From Lichenicola sp050954785 (GTDB taxonomy: Bacteria > Pseudomonadota > Alphaproteobacteria > Acetobacterales > Acetobacteraceae), in contig JBPBQO010000109.1 of assembly GCA_050954785.1 (NCBI GenBank), positions 1 to 41,784 of the forward strand: a stretch of 41,784 nt of DNA. Reading direction: 5' to 3'. The notes beneath the pieces are model-generated. The model saw only the letters and a list, made by a program, of their open reading frames with translations, searched no databases and was not told the DNA's origin. A program made the translations under genes and the position numbers. Of this stretch, positions 1-9,116 are shown one piece after another; position 1 is the stretch's first letter, and the number at the start of each line of letters is the position of its first letter.

Positions 1-1231
1 CGCCGCCGCCGCGCACGAAGTCGGCGATGTTGCGCAGGTAGCTGGTCGGCAGGATGCCGCGATTCTCGAACCCGTCCAGGATGATCAGATCGAACTGGCC
101 GATCTTTTCCTGGAACAACTCGCGCACCGGGAAGGCGATCAGCGCCAGCTCGTTCAGCGGCGTGGTGTCGTCCTTGTCCGGTGGACGCAGGATGGTGAAA
201 TGCACCAGTTCGACCGACGGGTCGGCCTTCAGCAACCGGCGCCACACCCGCTCGCCCTGGTTTGGCGCGCCGGAAACCAGCAGCACCTTGAGCCGGTCGC
301 GCACCCCGTTGATCTGGACGATCGCCTGGTTGTTGAGTGTCGACACCTCGCCGCGCAGCGGCGAGGCATCCAGCGCCAGCAGCATCTGGCCAGGCCGGGT
401 GACCGGCACGGTAATGTCCTGCGGTTGGTTGACCGGCACGTCCCGCCGGATCGGGTCGTCGCCGTCGCGCTTCAGGCTGAGCGTCGCGGTGGCGCCGGTG
501 CCTGCATGCGGCCCGAGATCCTCGACCTCGACGCGCAGCACGGCGTTCTGGCCGACGATGCCGAATGGCGGCGCCTGCAGGATGCGCAGCCGTCGGTCGG
601 TCTGCTCGGCTGCGGCGGTGATCAGCACATGCAGCGGCACGTTGGCATTTCCAGCCGGAAAGGCGGGCGCTGCCGGTGCGCCGGCATGGCGCGCGGGATC
701 GGCAGGTGGGGCGACCGGTACGTCGTGCACCTGCCCATCGGTGATGGCGACGATGCCGGCGATCCGCCCGCCGCCATCGCCAGCCGGGATCTGCGCCGCT
801 GCCCGCTCGATCGCGCCGACCAGGCGGGTGCCGCCTTGGCCGTTATCCTGCCCGGCAGCATTCTCCCGCGCGGACTGCACCGGCACTACACGCACATCCA
901 GGCCGGGCAGCCGGTTGGCCTCCGCTTGCAGTTCGGCGGCGGCATGCCGGGCGATGGCGGCACGCTGGCCCACCTGCATCGAGGCGCTTTGGTCCAGTAC
1001 CAGCAGCAACGTCTGCGGCAGGTCGCGCCAGGTCTGGTGAGCCAGCAGCGGCCCGGCCAGCCACAGCAGCACCAGCGCGAAACTCAGCCCGCGCCACCAG
1101 GCGCCGCCCGACCGTCGCAACAATGCGGCCAGGGTGACGGCAAGGCAGAGCCCGGCCAGCAGCCACAGCAGCCAGCCGGGCAGCAGCGGCTGGAACCGGA
1201 GCGAGGTCAGTTGGGACAGGTGGGCGTTCAA
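1..1231 (-). CDS. vWA / GATase1-like membrane protein, 3' end outside window
   Basis: Last gene of the moxR-type operon; about 410 residues are visible and the stop lies beyond base 1. The frame opens at a TTG at 1231, 10 nt after the stop of the DUF4159 gene, and no ATG lies close by, so the start is inferred from spacing and has no clear ribosome site. The N-terminus has two hydrophobic segments (LLPGWLLWLLAGL, then FALVLLWLAGPLL) followed by a vWA-like strand with DQSASM, the metal-site pattern of von Willebrand A domains. The visible C-terminal part (KVLLVSGAPNQGER, then FDLIILDGFENRG) resembles the glutamine-amidotransferase-like fold of proteins that accompany DUF4159 in alphaproteobacteria. 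The role is unknown; it is probably an inner-membrane partner of the MoxR chaperone. Confidence 0.8.
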   Translation of the reverse strand, partial: MNAHLSQLTSLRFQPLLPGWLLWLLAGLCLAVTLAALLRRSGGAWWRGLSFALVLLWLAGPLLAHQTWRDLPQTLLLVLDQSASMQVGQRAAIARHAAAELQAEANRLPGLDVRVVPVQSARENAAGQDNGQGGTRLVGAIERAAAQIPAGDGGGRIAGIVAITDGQVHDVPVAPPADPARHAGAPAAPAFPAGNANVPLHVLITAAAEQTDRRLRILQAPPFGIVGQNAVLRVEVEDLGPHAGTGATATLSLKRDGDDPIRRDVPVNQPQDITVPVTRPGQMLLALDASPLRGEVSTLNNQAIVQINGVRDRLKVLLVSGAPNQGERVWRRLLKADPSVELVHFTILRPPDKDDTTPLNELALIAFPVRELFQEKIGQFDLIILDGFENRGILPTSYLRNIADFVRGGG

Positions 1232-1241
1232 GAAAGGTCGC

Positions 1242-4088
1242 TCATTGGCCCAGTCGCTCCAGCAGCGCCGGCACATGCACCTGATCGGTCTTGTAGTTGC
1301 CGGTCAGCGCATACATCACCGCGTTCACCCCGAACCGGTAGGCAGTGACCCGCTGGCTCTCGCCGCCGGGGATCGCCGCGTAGGGGGTCTGCCCATCGGC
1401 ATCGACAGCCCAGGCGGCTGCCCAGTCGTTGGCGCCGATGATGACCGGACTGACGCCGTCGTTGCCGAGATCGTCGTCGCGCGCCACCCAGACCGGCGGC
1501 CCGGTGGTGCGTCCGGGATAAGCGTGCAGCAGGTAGAAGCTGTGCGACAGCACATGCTGCCCATCGACCGGACGCAGCGCCGGGATATCGAGGCCAGCCG
1601 TCGCCTGCTTCAACGCCTGCGCGGTGCCCGGCACGAAGAAGGTGGACCCTCCCGCAGTGTCGCCCTGGCTGTCGCTGCCCTGGGTATCGATCAGCAGGAT
1701 CCCGCCATGGCTCATGTAGAAATTGAGCGCCGCCGTCCAGTCCTGGCCAGGATGCGCCGACGCGACGGTGGCCGGCGTCACCGGCCAATAGACAAGCGGG
1801 TAAAAGGCGAGGTCGTCGCGTCCTGGAAGCACCCCGTCCGGATGGCCGAGCTGCGCCGAGGTGCGGGCGTTGGTGTAGGCGGACAGGCCTTCGAGACCTT
1901 GCCGCGAAATCTCGTCCACCGCCGGATCGCCGGTAACGACATAGGCGAGATGGGTTTCCAGCGCCGATTTCGATGCCGGCGCCGGCTCGATCGCGAAGGC
2001 CGGGCGGGCGCATCCCGTCGCCAAGGCGAGTCCCAGGATCAACAGCAGCGCCGCGCCTCCCGGGCTACGGCCAAGACGGCGGGCGCCTGCCGGTCGGAGC
2101 AGCCCGCGCAGCCACATCGTCGCCAGGAGGTCGATGGCGAGCAAGGCCAGCGCGATCACCAGCAACATGGGGCCGAGCGGATGGTCGGGAACGCGATCGG
2201 CGAGGTTGCGCAGCGTGCCGACGATCGGCTCCATCGCGAGTGCCGGCAGCGCATCGGCAAGATTGAGCGACCGCCGCGTGGCCGTCGGGCCATACAGGCC
2301 GGGCGGATGCCGTGGCGAGGCCATGGTATGGCCGAACGCATCGGCCGCTAGCCCTTGTGCCGAGGGCGGCGGCGGCCCGAGCACGCCGTCGCCGCCGATC
2401 GTGGCGACGGGCGCCAGCACGGTCCGGTCGCCCGGTGTGGACAGGCCGGCGGCACGCTGTACCAGCCGTTGCAGCATTTGCGGGAACAGCCCGGACAGAG
2501 CGAGGTTCGACCAGTCGGCGGTGCTGGTGACGTGGAACAGCACGAGCTGTCCGTCGCCCAGCGTCGCATGCGTCACCAGCGGTGTCCCGTCGGTCAGGCG
2601 CGCCCAGCTTCGCGCGTCGATGTCCGCGGTCGGCTGGGCCAGCACCTGGCGCGACACGGTCACCTCGGCCGGAACCATCAGGCCGGCGAACGGGCTGTCG
2701 GAGGCGAACGCGGCCGGGTGTTCCGGCTTGCCCCACGACATGGTGCCGCCGAGCTGCCGCGCGCCGCCCAGCAAGGCCACCGGCAGCAGCGTATCGGCCG
2801 GGGTCGCGGGCGCGGCGGCATTGATCGGCTCCAGATCCTCGTCCGTGGTGTCGGTTCGTGGTGCGGCCTGACCGGTCGCCGAATTATCGTCCTGGCGGGC
2901 GGCCAGCCGTGGCCCGGCGAAGCGGATCAGGGTTCCGCCCTGTTTCACCCATGCCGATACCCGGTCGCGGTCGGCCCGGTCTTCCAGTGCGCCGTCCGGG
3001 GCGATCAGGACCGAGAGCTGGTTCGACAGCAGGTGAGCCAGGTCGCCCTCGCGCAGGTCGGCTGTCGGCGCCAGCGCGCGGCGCAGATAGAACAGCGTGC
3101 CGAGCAGCGGGGTGTCGCCACCGCCGGACGAAAGAAGTCCGACCGGCCGTCGGCGGTCACCCTCGTCGAGCAGCCTGATACCGGCCGGCCCAGGCATCCC
3201 ATCGAGCAACAGGCGGGAGAGCTGGTTGCGCAACTCGGCGGGGAGGGTGATCGGCACCTCCACGGTGGTGCTGCCTGCCGGAATCGTCACGTCGACACGA
3301 ACCAGCGTTCCGCCCTGCTCGGTCTCGCCGCGCAGCACCAGGCCACGCGGGGTTGCCTGCGGCAGCGTCCTGATCCGTGCCAGCAGCCGGCCAGGCGCCG
3401 GGACCGGCGCCTCCAGCAGGGCGATCGCGTCCGGACCGGACCGAAGCTCGACCACCGGGCCGGCGCGGCGAAGAGCGGCGGCGAAATCGGCGTCCGCCGG
3501 CGTACCCGGCCGGTCCGCCAGCCCATCGGACAGATAGACGACGTCGCCGACGCGGATGCCTGCCTGCCGCAGCGCCTCGGCCGATGCAGCGCGATCGACC
3601 GGCCAGGGCATCGGCCGAACCTGATCCAGGCGGTCGCGCAGCAGCCCGGCCTGCATCTCCCCGGTGGGTCGGGGCGGGGTACCGTTGGCATCCGCCGCCG
3701 TCATCAGCAGCCGGACGTTGCGGCCGCTGCGGGCGGCACGATCCAGGGTCTCCCGAGCCGCCTGAAGCCGTCCTGACCAGTTCGGCGCGGCGGCCCAGCC
3801 ATTATCGATCACCAGCAGCAAGGTGCCGGTCCCGGCCGTGGGATGCGGGTCCTGCACCAGCACCGGCTGGGCCAGCCCCAGCACCAGCAGCACGGTGGCG
3901 GCGATTCGCAGCACCAGCAGCCAGGGCGGGGCGCGGCGGCTTTCCCGCACGCCGGCCCGCAGGCCCAGCAGCAGCCGGATCGCCGGAAACGATTGCACCC
4001 GCGGTGCCGGGGGCAGCGCACGAAGCAGCCACCAGAGCAGCGGCAGCACCGCCAGACCGAGCAGCAGGAGCGGGGTGGTGAGGATCAT
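1242..4088 (-). CDS. BatA-like N-terminal / DUF4159 membrane protein
   Basis: 948 residues. The N-terminus (two hydrophobic runs in the first 25 residues, then RVQSFPAIRLLLGL) matches the aerotolerance/BatA N-terminal domain. A vWA-like region follows, with LLLVIDNGWAAAPNW where a metal site would be, so the MIDAS motif looks degenerate. A transmembrane pair sits near residues 640-700. The last ~210 residues form DUF4159, with YPLVYWPVT and MSHGGILLIDTQG. The ATG at 4088 overlaps the DUF58 stop by 4 nt, implying translational coupling. It is expected in the inner membrane, working with the MoxR and DUF58 proteins. The family function is not established beyond a link with MoxR-dependent assembly or stress functions. 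Confidence 0.92.
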   Translation of the reverse strand: MILTTPLLLLGLAVLPLLWWLLRALPPAPRVQSFPAIRLLLGLRAGVRESRRAPPWLLVLRIAATVLLVLGLAQPVLVQDPHPTAGTGTLLLVIDNGWAAAPNWSGRLQAARETLDRAARSGRNVRLLMTAADANGTPPRPTGEMQAGLLRDRLDQVRPMPWPVDRAASAEALRQAGIRVGDVVYLSDGLADRPGTPADADFAAALRRAGPVVELRSGPDAIALLEAPVPAPGRLLARIRTLPQATPRGLVLRGETEQGGTLVRVDVTIPAGSTTVEVPITLPAELRNQLSRLLLDGMPGPAGIRLLDEGDRRRPVGLLSSGGGDTPLLGTLFYLRRALAPTADLREGDLAHLLSNQLSVLIAPDGALEDRADRDRVSAWVKQGGTLIRFAGPRLAARQDDNSATGQAAPRTDTTDEDLEPINAAAPATPADTLLPVALLGGARQLGGTMSWGKPEHPAAFASDSPFAGLMVPAEVTVSRQVLAQPTADIDARSWARLTDGTPLVTHATLGDGQLVLFHVTSTADWSNLALSGLFPQMLQRLVQRAAGLSTPGDRTVLAPVATIGGDGVLGPPPPSAQGLAADAFGHTMASPRHPPGLYGPTATRRSLNLADALPALAMEPIVGTLRNLADRVPDHPLGPMLLVIALALLAIDLLATMWLRGLLRPAGARRLGRSPGGAALLLILGLALATGCARPAFAIEPAPASKSALETHLAYVVTGDPAVDEISRQGLEGLSAYTNARTSAQLGHPDGVLPGRDDLAFYPLVYWPVTPATVASAHPGQDWTAALNFYMSHGGILLIDTQGSDSQGDTAGGSTFFVPGTAQALKQATAGLDIPALRPVDGQHVLSHSFYLLHAYPGRTTGPPVWVARDDDLGNDGVSPVIIGANDWAAAWAVDADGQTPYAAIPGGESQRVTAYRFGVNAVMYALTGNYKTDQVHVPALLERLGQ

Positions 4089-5122
4089 GCGCCGACGATC
4101 CCGTTATGCAGGCTGGCCTGGTGCTGGTGGCCGAGTGCCTGGTGCAGTGCCAGCAGCGTGGTTTCGGGCGGCTGGTCGGTGCGCGCACGCAACAGGCCCG
4201 AACCGGTTCCGGCGCACAGTGCCGCCAGCCCGGCCTGATGCGCCGCCAGCACCTCGACATAGGCGTCCCGGATATCCTGGGTGCGGGGCACCAGGTGCGA
4301 TGGCTCGCCTTCCATGCCCTCGAAACGGACGCGCCCGGAATAGGGCAGGTCGAGTTCGGCCGGGTCCAGCACCTGTACGAGCTGCACCGTGACCGGCATC
4401 GCCGCGAAGCGGGCCAGGGCAGCCTCGATCTCGGGCAGCGGCGCCAGGAAATCGCCGATCAGTACCAGTCGCGCATGCCGCGGCAGGTCGGCGCCTACCG
4501 GCAGTCCAATCCCGGCAGCCGACCCGGCGTCGGGCCGTGGCTGCAGGAGCTGTCGTGCCAGCCGTTCGCCTGCCTGGCGTCCGGAAAACCGTCCTGTGTT
4601 GGCAGTTCCGTCCTCGACCAGCCGCACATGCTCGCCGCCACGCAGCAGCAGGAGCGACAGGGACAGCAGCAGCAGTTCCGCCCGTGCACGCTTCACCGGC
4701 AGCGTCTCGTCGGACCGCCACTCCATGCTGGCCGAGCGATCGACCCAGAGGCACACGGTCTGGGCCGCTTCCCATTCGGTCTCGCGGACATAGGCACGGG
4801 AGCTTCGCGCCGACTGACGCCAGTCGATCCGGGTGATCGACTCGCCCGGCATCAGTTGGCGGTACTCCCAGAAGCTGTCGCCGCTGCCGGCCCTGCGCCT
4901 GCCATGCACGCCTTGCGCGACGGTGTTGGCAACCCGGTCCGACTCCGCCAGCAGTGCCGGCAGCCTGGAGGCCAGTGCCTCGGCGTGCAGCCGCACCCGC
5001 TCCGGTGCAGCGGATGTCGCACCGCTGCTCCGGCCGATGGCGGCAAGCCCGGCCTGGCTGCCCGCCGCGGCTCCCGCGGTCAGCCTCCGGCCGAACCGGG
5101 CGATCGAGGACGAAAGGCTCAT
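4085..5122 (-). CDS. DUF58 domain protein (MoxR partner)
   Basis: 345 residues from the ATG at 5122; an upstream in-frame ATG would overlap moxR and encode a non-conserved leader. The DUF58 signature is clear: FWEYRQLMPGESITRIDW (about residues 84-101), followed by a vWA-like strand with DRSASM (128-133), which is the metal-binding MIDAS pattern. Length is normal for the family. The gene starts 10 nt after the moxR stop and overlaps the DUF4159 start by 4 nt. In characterised MoxR systems, vWA proteins act with the ATPase in maturing or inserting cofactors into client complexes; no client is identifiable here. Confidence 0.93.
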   Translation of the reverse strand: MSLSSSIARFGRRLTAGAAAGSQAGLAAIGRSSGATSAAPERVRLHAEALASRLPALLAESDRVANTVAQGVHGRRRAGSGDSFWEYRQLMPGESITRIDWRQSARSSRAYVRETEWEAAQTVCLWVDRSASMEWRSDETLPVKRARAELLLLSLSLLLLRGGEHVRLVEDGTANTGRFSGRQAGERLARQLLQPRPDAGSAAGIGLPVGADLPRHARLVLIGDFLAPLPEIEAALARFAAMPVTVQLVQVLDPAELDLPYSGRVRFEGMEGEPSHLVPRTQDIRDAYVEVLAAHQAGLAALCAGTGSGLLRARTDQPPETTLLALHQALGHQHQASLHNGIVGA

Positions 5123-5132
5123 CGCGGCCGTT

Positions 5133-6191
5133 TCAGGCGAGACGCCGGACCAGCCCGTCGATGATCGTGGCCAGGGCCACGCCTTCGGCACGTGCGGCGA
5201 AGCTCAGCGCCATGCGATGGCGCAGGACCGGATGTGCCAGGGCCGCGACATCGTCCAGGCTGGGGGCAAGCCTGCCATCCAGCAAGGCGCGGGCGCGTAC
5301 TGCCAGCATCAGCGCCTGTGCCGCACGGGGACCAGGACCCCAGGCCAGCGAACGACGGACTTTCTCGTCGGTGGCGGTCTCCGGCCGGGCGCCGCGCACC
5401 AGCGCCAGGATCGCGTCCAGCACGGTCTCTCCGACCGGCAGCGTCCGCACCAGCGCTTGCGCCGCGAGCAGCTCGCCCGGCGCCAGCACCGCCTCGGCCG
5501 GTGCGCGCGGCGTGCCGGTGGTGGCCAGCAGCATGGCGCGCTCGGCCTCGGCTTCGGGATAGGTCAGGTCGATCTGCAGCAGGAACCGGTCGAGCTGCGC
5601 CTCGGGGAGAGGATAGGTGCCTTCCTGCTCGATCGGGTTCTGTGTCGCCAGCACATGGAACGGCGACGGCAACGTCTGGTCGAAGCCGGCGACCGCGACG
5701 CGGTGTTCCTGCATCGCCTGCAGCAGCGCCGACTGGGTGCGCGGGCTGGCGCGATTGATCTCGTCGGCCATCAGAAGCTGGCAGAACACAGGACCCTTCA
5801 CGAAGCGGAATGCGCGCCGGCCGCTGCCGTCCTCTTCCAGGATTTCGCTGCCGGTGATGTCGGCCGGCATCAGGTCCGGGGTGAATTGCACACGCCGCGC
5901 GTCGAGCCCAAGCACGATCCCCAGCGTCTCGACCAGCAGCGTCTTGCCCAGCCCGGGCGCGCCGACCAGCAGCGCATGGCCACCGGACAGCAGCGCTACC
6001 AGCACCTCGTTGATCACCGCATCCTGGCCGAAAATCACCCGGCCGATCCGGTCGCGCACGATCGCCAGCCGTCCCGCCAGCCGATCCGCGTCCGCCACGG
6101 GATCCGCGGCTGGTGTCAGCATCGGGGAGAACGCCTCCCCGGTTGCAATCGAATCCGGTGTCCCGTCGGCCACATGGTCTGGACCTGTCAT
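5133..6191 (-). CDS. moxR: MoxR family AAA+ ATPase
   Basis: 352 residues from the ATG at 6191, with GAGCGAGG just upstream on the minus strand. Longer in-frame extensions read across the divergent intergenic DNA and are not conserved-looking. Motifs: Walker A GAPGLGKT (77-84), Walker B LLMADEINR (139-147), sensor-1 TQN (183-185) and the MoxR hallmark GTYPLPEAQLDRF (191-203). It is a cytoplasmic ATP-driven chaperone, expected to act on or with the vWA/DUF58 proteins encoded next. It heads a four-gene operon and diverges from the DUF1285 gene across about 125 bp. Confidence 0.96.
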   Translation of the reverse strand: MTGPDHVADGTPDSIATGEAFSPMLTPAADPVADADRLAGRLAIVRDRIGRVIFGQDAVINEVLVALLSGGHALLVGAPGLGKTLLVETLGIVLGLDARRVQFTPDLMPADITGSEILEEDGSGRRAFRFVKGPVFCQLLMADEINRASPRTQSALLQAMQEHRVAVAGFDQTLPSPFHVLATQNPIEQEGTYPLPEAQLDRFLLQIDLTYPEAEAERAMLLATTGTPRAPAEAVLAPGELLAAQALVRTLPVGETVLDAILALVRGARPETATDEKVRRSLAWGPGPRAAQALMLAVRARALLDGRLAPSLDDVAALAHPVLRHRMALSFAARAEGVALATIIDGLVRRLA

Positions 6192-6316
6192 CGCGCCTCG
6201 CTCTCGAACGCGGCAATCTGCCATGTCCGGGGGTTTCATCAAGGAGGGTATGCTTCCTATATCGTGCAGATGCGAATGCACGGCGCCATGCAACCCATCC
6301 GGCCGAGGATCTTGTC

Positions 6317-6997
6317 GTGAAGCAGGAGAGCTTCCCGAGCCTGGATTCGAATGAGATGCCCGAGATGGCGGCTGCGCAAGCCACTCCCTTCGTCCCGGGT
6401 CCCTGCAGCTTTGCACCGCGCGCCACGCCCGCGTCCGGCGCTCGTCCGTCGCAACGCGACTGCGGACCATTGCCATTCCTGATCCAGCGCGACGGAAGCT
6501 GGCTCTACCAGGGCACGCCGATACGCCGGAAGCCGATGGTCTGCCTGTTCGCCAGCGTACTGCGTCGTGACATGGAAGGCCGCTATCGCCTGGAAACGCC
6601 GGTCGAGCGCGGCGAGATAGAGGTCGAGGACGTGCCGTTCGTCGCGGTCGAGCTGGAATGGCGCGGATGCGGCCGCAGCCAGGTCCTGGCGTTTCGCACC
6701 AATGTCGACGAGATCGTCTGCGCTGGCCCCGATCATCCGCTGACGGTTGACTGGTCCTGCGCCCCTGGTGGCGACGAGGGAGCGGCGATCCCGTATCTCA
6801 CGGTCCGTCCGGGCGACGGCGGTTTGCCGATTCAGGCTCGAATTGCCCGTGCGGTCTATTACGAGCTGGCGGCTCTCGCCGTGGAAGGCCAGCGTCGCGG
6901 CGTGCCCTGTCTCGGGGTGTGGAGCCAGAACCGTTTTTTCCCGATCGGTCCGCTGCCGGATGCCTGCGTCGAGGATTATCCGGACGAACAGGGCTGA
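6317..6997 (+). CDS. DUF1285 domain protein
   Basis: 226 residues from the GTG at 6317, which has a CGAGGA sequence about 7 nt upstream; an earlier in-frame ATG near 6275 is possible. The core (DCGPLPFLIQRDGSWLYQGT, then IRRKPMVCLFASVLRRD and DVPFVAVELEW) matches DUF1285, a small cytosolic family. The first ~50 residues are low-complexity and family-variable. The gene ends where the CCA-adding enzyme gene begins, a pairing seen repeatedly in alphaproteobacteria and suggesting co-transcription. The biochemical function of the family is not known. Confidence 0.88.
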   Translation: MKQESFPSLDSNEMPEMAAAQATPFVPGPCSFAPRATPASGARPSQRDCGPLPFLIQRDGSWLYQGTPIRRKPMVCLFASVLRRDMEGRYRLETPVERGEIEVEDVPFVAVELEWRGCGRSQVLAFRTNVDEIVCAGPDHPLTVDWSCAPGGDEGAAIPYLTVRPGDGGLPIQARIARAVYYELAALAVEGQRRGVPCLGVWSQNRFFPIGPLPDACVEDYPDEQG

Positions 6998-7017
6998 CCA
7001 TCGATCTCAGGGCGGCG

Positions 7018-8217
7018 GTGACAGGGCTGGACGGTGCTGCCGCACTCGATCTGATCTGGAGCATCCTGCCGGACGCGCGGCTTGTAGGCGGCGCGGTGCG
7101 GGACCTGCTCGCCAGTCGACCAACGGCGGACTTCGACCTGGCGACGGCAGTGCCGCCACAGGCGATCCTCGACCGGCTGCGGGCCGGGGGCATCAAGGTG
7201 GTGCCGACCGGGCTTGCGCATGGCACCGTGACCGCGGTCGTGAAGGGCCGGCCCTATGAGATCACCACCCTTCGTCGTGACCTGGAAACCGATGGCCGCC
7301 ACGCGGTTGTCGTCTGGACCGATGATTGGCGCGAGGATGCGGCCCGTCGCGACTTCACCATCAACGCGATGTCGTTCGGCCAGGACGGCGTGCTGCATGA
7401 TTATTTCGGCGGCGCGGACGATCTTGGAGCAGGGAAGGTGCGCTTCGTCGGGAACGCCCGGCAGCGTATCGAGGAGGACGGACTTCGCATCCTCCGTTTC
7501 TTCCGGTTCCAGGCGCGTTACGGCAGCGGCGCACCGGATGCCGATGCGATCGAGGCGATCGCGGGCACGACCGGTCGTCTGTCCATCCTCTCCGCCGAGC
7601 GGGTCTGGTCGGAGCTGCGCCGGTTGCTGGATGTGCCCGAGCCGATGGATGCCATCCGGCTGATGCGGCGTCTGGGCGTGCTGGACGCGCTGCTGCCGGA
7701 CATCGATGTCGAGCGCCTGGCGGGCCTTGTGAAGCTCGATGCGCCGACCGACTCGTTGCTTCGGCTGTCGGCCTTGTCCGGTAGCCCGGCCGCCGTGGTG
7801 GCGGAGCGGTTCAGGCTGTCGAATGCCGATGCGCAGAGGCTGGACGCGCTCCGGTCCGGTTCATGCCCGGCACCCGGGATGGACGACGACGGGCTGCGGC
7901 GGCTGCTGGCGGACGATCCCGGCGACCGGCTTGTCGATCGTAGCTGGCTTGCCGAGATCGACAGCCCCACACCCGGGCATGAGTGGCATGCCCTGCGCCA
8001 GCGACTGCAGACGATCCCGCGGCCGGTGTTTCCACTGTCCGGACGGGATGCCGTGAAAGCCGGGCTGGTCCCCGGGCCGATGGTCGGCGAGATCCTGCGC
8101 GATGTCGGTAGCTGGTGGCGTGCCGGAGGCTGCGTCGCCGACCGCGCCGCCTGTCTGTCGCAGCTTGCCCGGATCGCCGCCGGACGACCGGCTGAGTCGG
8201 CCGGAAGCGGAATGTAG
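7018..8217 (+). CDS. cca: CCA tRNA nucleotidyltransferase
   Basis: Adds or repairs the 3' CCA end of tRNAs in the cytosol (class II nucleotidyltransferase). With the GTG at 7018 it is 399 residues, a usual length. Motif A is complete: LVGGAVRD (22-29) with the catalytic pair in DFD (38-40). The nucleotide-recognition signatures RRDFTINAM (110-118) and EDGLRILRFFRF (153-164) are intact. The frame is also open through a CTG at 6994 and a GTG at 6919, so the exact start is uncertain; 7018 was chosen because the longer forms would overlap DUF1285. It is probably co-transcribed with DUF1285, and converges on the LEA lipoprotein gene. Confidence 0.93.
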   Translation: MTGLDGAAALDLIWSILPDARLVGGAVRDLLASRPTADFDLATAVPPQAILDRLRAGGIKVVPTGLAHGTVTAVVKGRPYEITTLRRDLETDGRHAVVVWTDDWREDAARRDFTINAMSFGQDGVLHDYFGGADDLGAGKVRFVGNARQRIEEDGLRILRFFRFQARYGSGAPDADAIEAIAGTTGRLSILSAERVWSELRRLLDVPEPMDAIRLMRRLGVLDALLPDIDVERLAGLVKLDAPTDSLLRLSALSGSPAAVVAERFRLSNADAQRLDALRSGSCPAPGMDDDGLRRLLADDPGDRLVDRSWLAEIDSPTPGHEWHALRQRLQTIPRPVFPLSGRDAVKAGLVPGPMVGEILRDVGSWWRAGGCVADRAACLSQLARIAAGRPAESAGSGM

Positions 8218-8277
8218 GCTCTGGAGCACTCAGCTTCGTCAGCAGACTTCCTCAGAACCCTGTTCAGGATGCGCGGC

Positions 8278-8820
8278 TTAGCCGGCATCGAGGCGCGCAG
8301 GCAGCGGGGAAGCGGTCTGGCACTGCGAAGATACGGGGTCGGAAGCAGCGGCGATGAGGCTCAGGCCGCTTGCAAGCGGGTCGATCTGGCCGGATCGGGA
8401 ATAGGGCAGTGTCAGGCCGAAGGTGCCCTGCAAGGTCACCGTGCCATGCACACGATACTCGATGCGCCCGGTCCGGATGACGCCCAGAAGCTGGGAACTC
8501 GCATTCTGCACGGTCGTGACTACGGTAAAGGGTACGACAACGGATGCGCGCGGCGGAAGCCGGATGGACAGGTCGCTCTGGCCGGCAGCCAAAGGTTGTC
8601 CGGACAGATCGAAATTCGCTGTCACGGCGCGGAATGCCAGCGCATCGGCATTCGGATTCGTCACGCACAGCGTCACAGCAAGCTGCTGCCGCACCAGGCC
8701 CATGCCGATGAGCTGCACCGCCATGACGTCGACGGAGGGCGGGGTGGAGCTGGTGAGAGCACAGCCTGCAAGACCGAGTGCCAGGACCGTTGCGGCCGTA
8801 AAACGGAGTACGCGCTGCAT
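8278..8820 (-). CDS. LEA type 2-like lipoprotein
   Basis: 180 residues from the ATG at 8820, preceded by AAAGG on the minus strand. It has a lipoprotein signal: MQRVLRF, a hydrophobic core, then the lipobox LAGC with Cys20. The mature part has the late-embryogenesis-abundant type 2 / WHy pattern of an immunoglobulin-like strand array (LAVTLCVTNPNADALAFRAV, then LSIRLPPRASVVVPFTV). Such proteins are usually anchored in the periplasm or outer membrane and linked to desiccation or envelope stress, but the exact role is inference. The longer in-frame reading up to 9012 lacks a signal peptide and was not used. Confidence 0.85.
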   Translation of the reverse strand: MQRVLRFTAATVLALGLAGCALTSSTPPSVDVMAVQLIGMGLVRQQLAVTLCVTNPNADALAFRAVTANFDLSGQPLAAGQSDLSIRLPPRASVVVPFTVVTTVQNASSQLLGVIRTGRIEYRVHGTVTLQGTFGLTLPYSRSGQIDPLASGLSLIAAASDPVSSQCQTASPLPARLDAG

Positions 8821-9116
8821 GACGGCGGCCTTTCGAAATCGGCATCGTTCAAGGCGTGTAGTGCCCCGATCCCGGACGGTCTCCGGAAGGCTGAGCTCGA
8901 GGTTCCGGAACGTGGAACGGAAGCGCGACGTACGCTGGATATCTAGCATGGTTCCAGCTCGTATCGGAGCGCGCGACGCCTCACATTGCCGAGGTGTTCC
9001 GTCGCCGAACACCGACCGTTCCTCGGAGCCGGCGTGGTGAAGAAAGGCTACCTGCAGCGCGCGCAGATGCTCGCGCCGGTATCAGATGTCGGATTTTATC
9101 CGCTAGGCTGGCACCC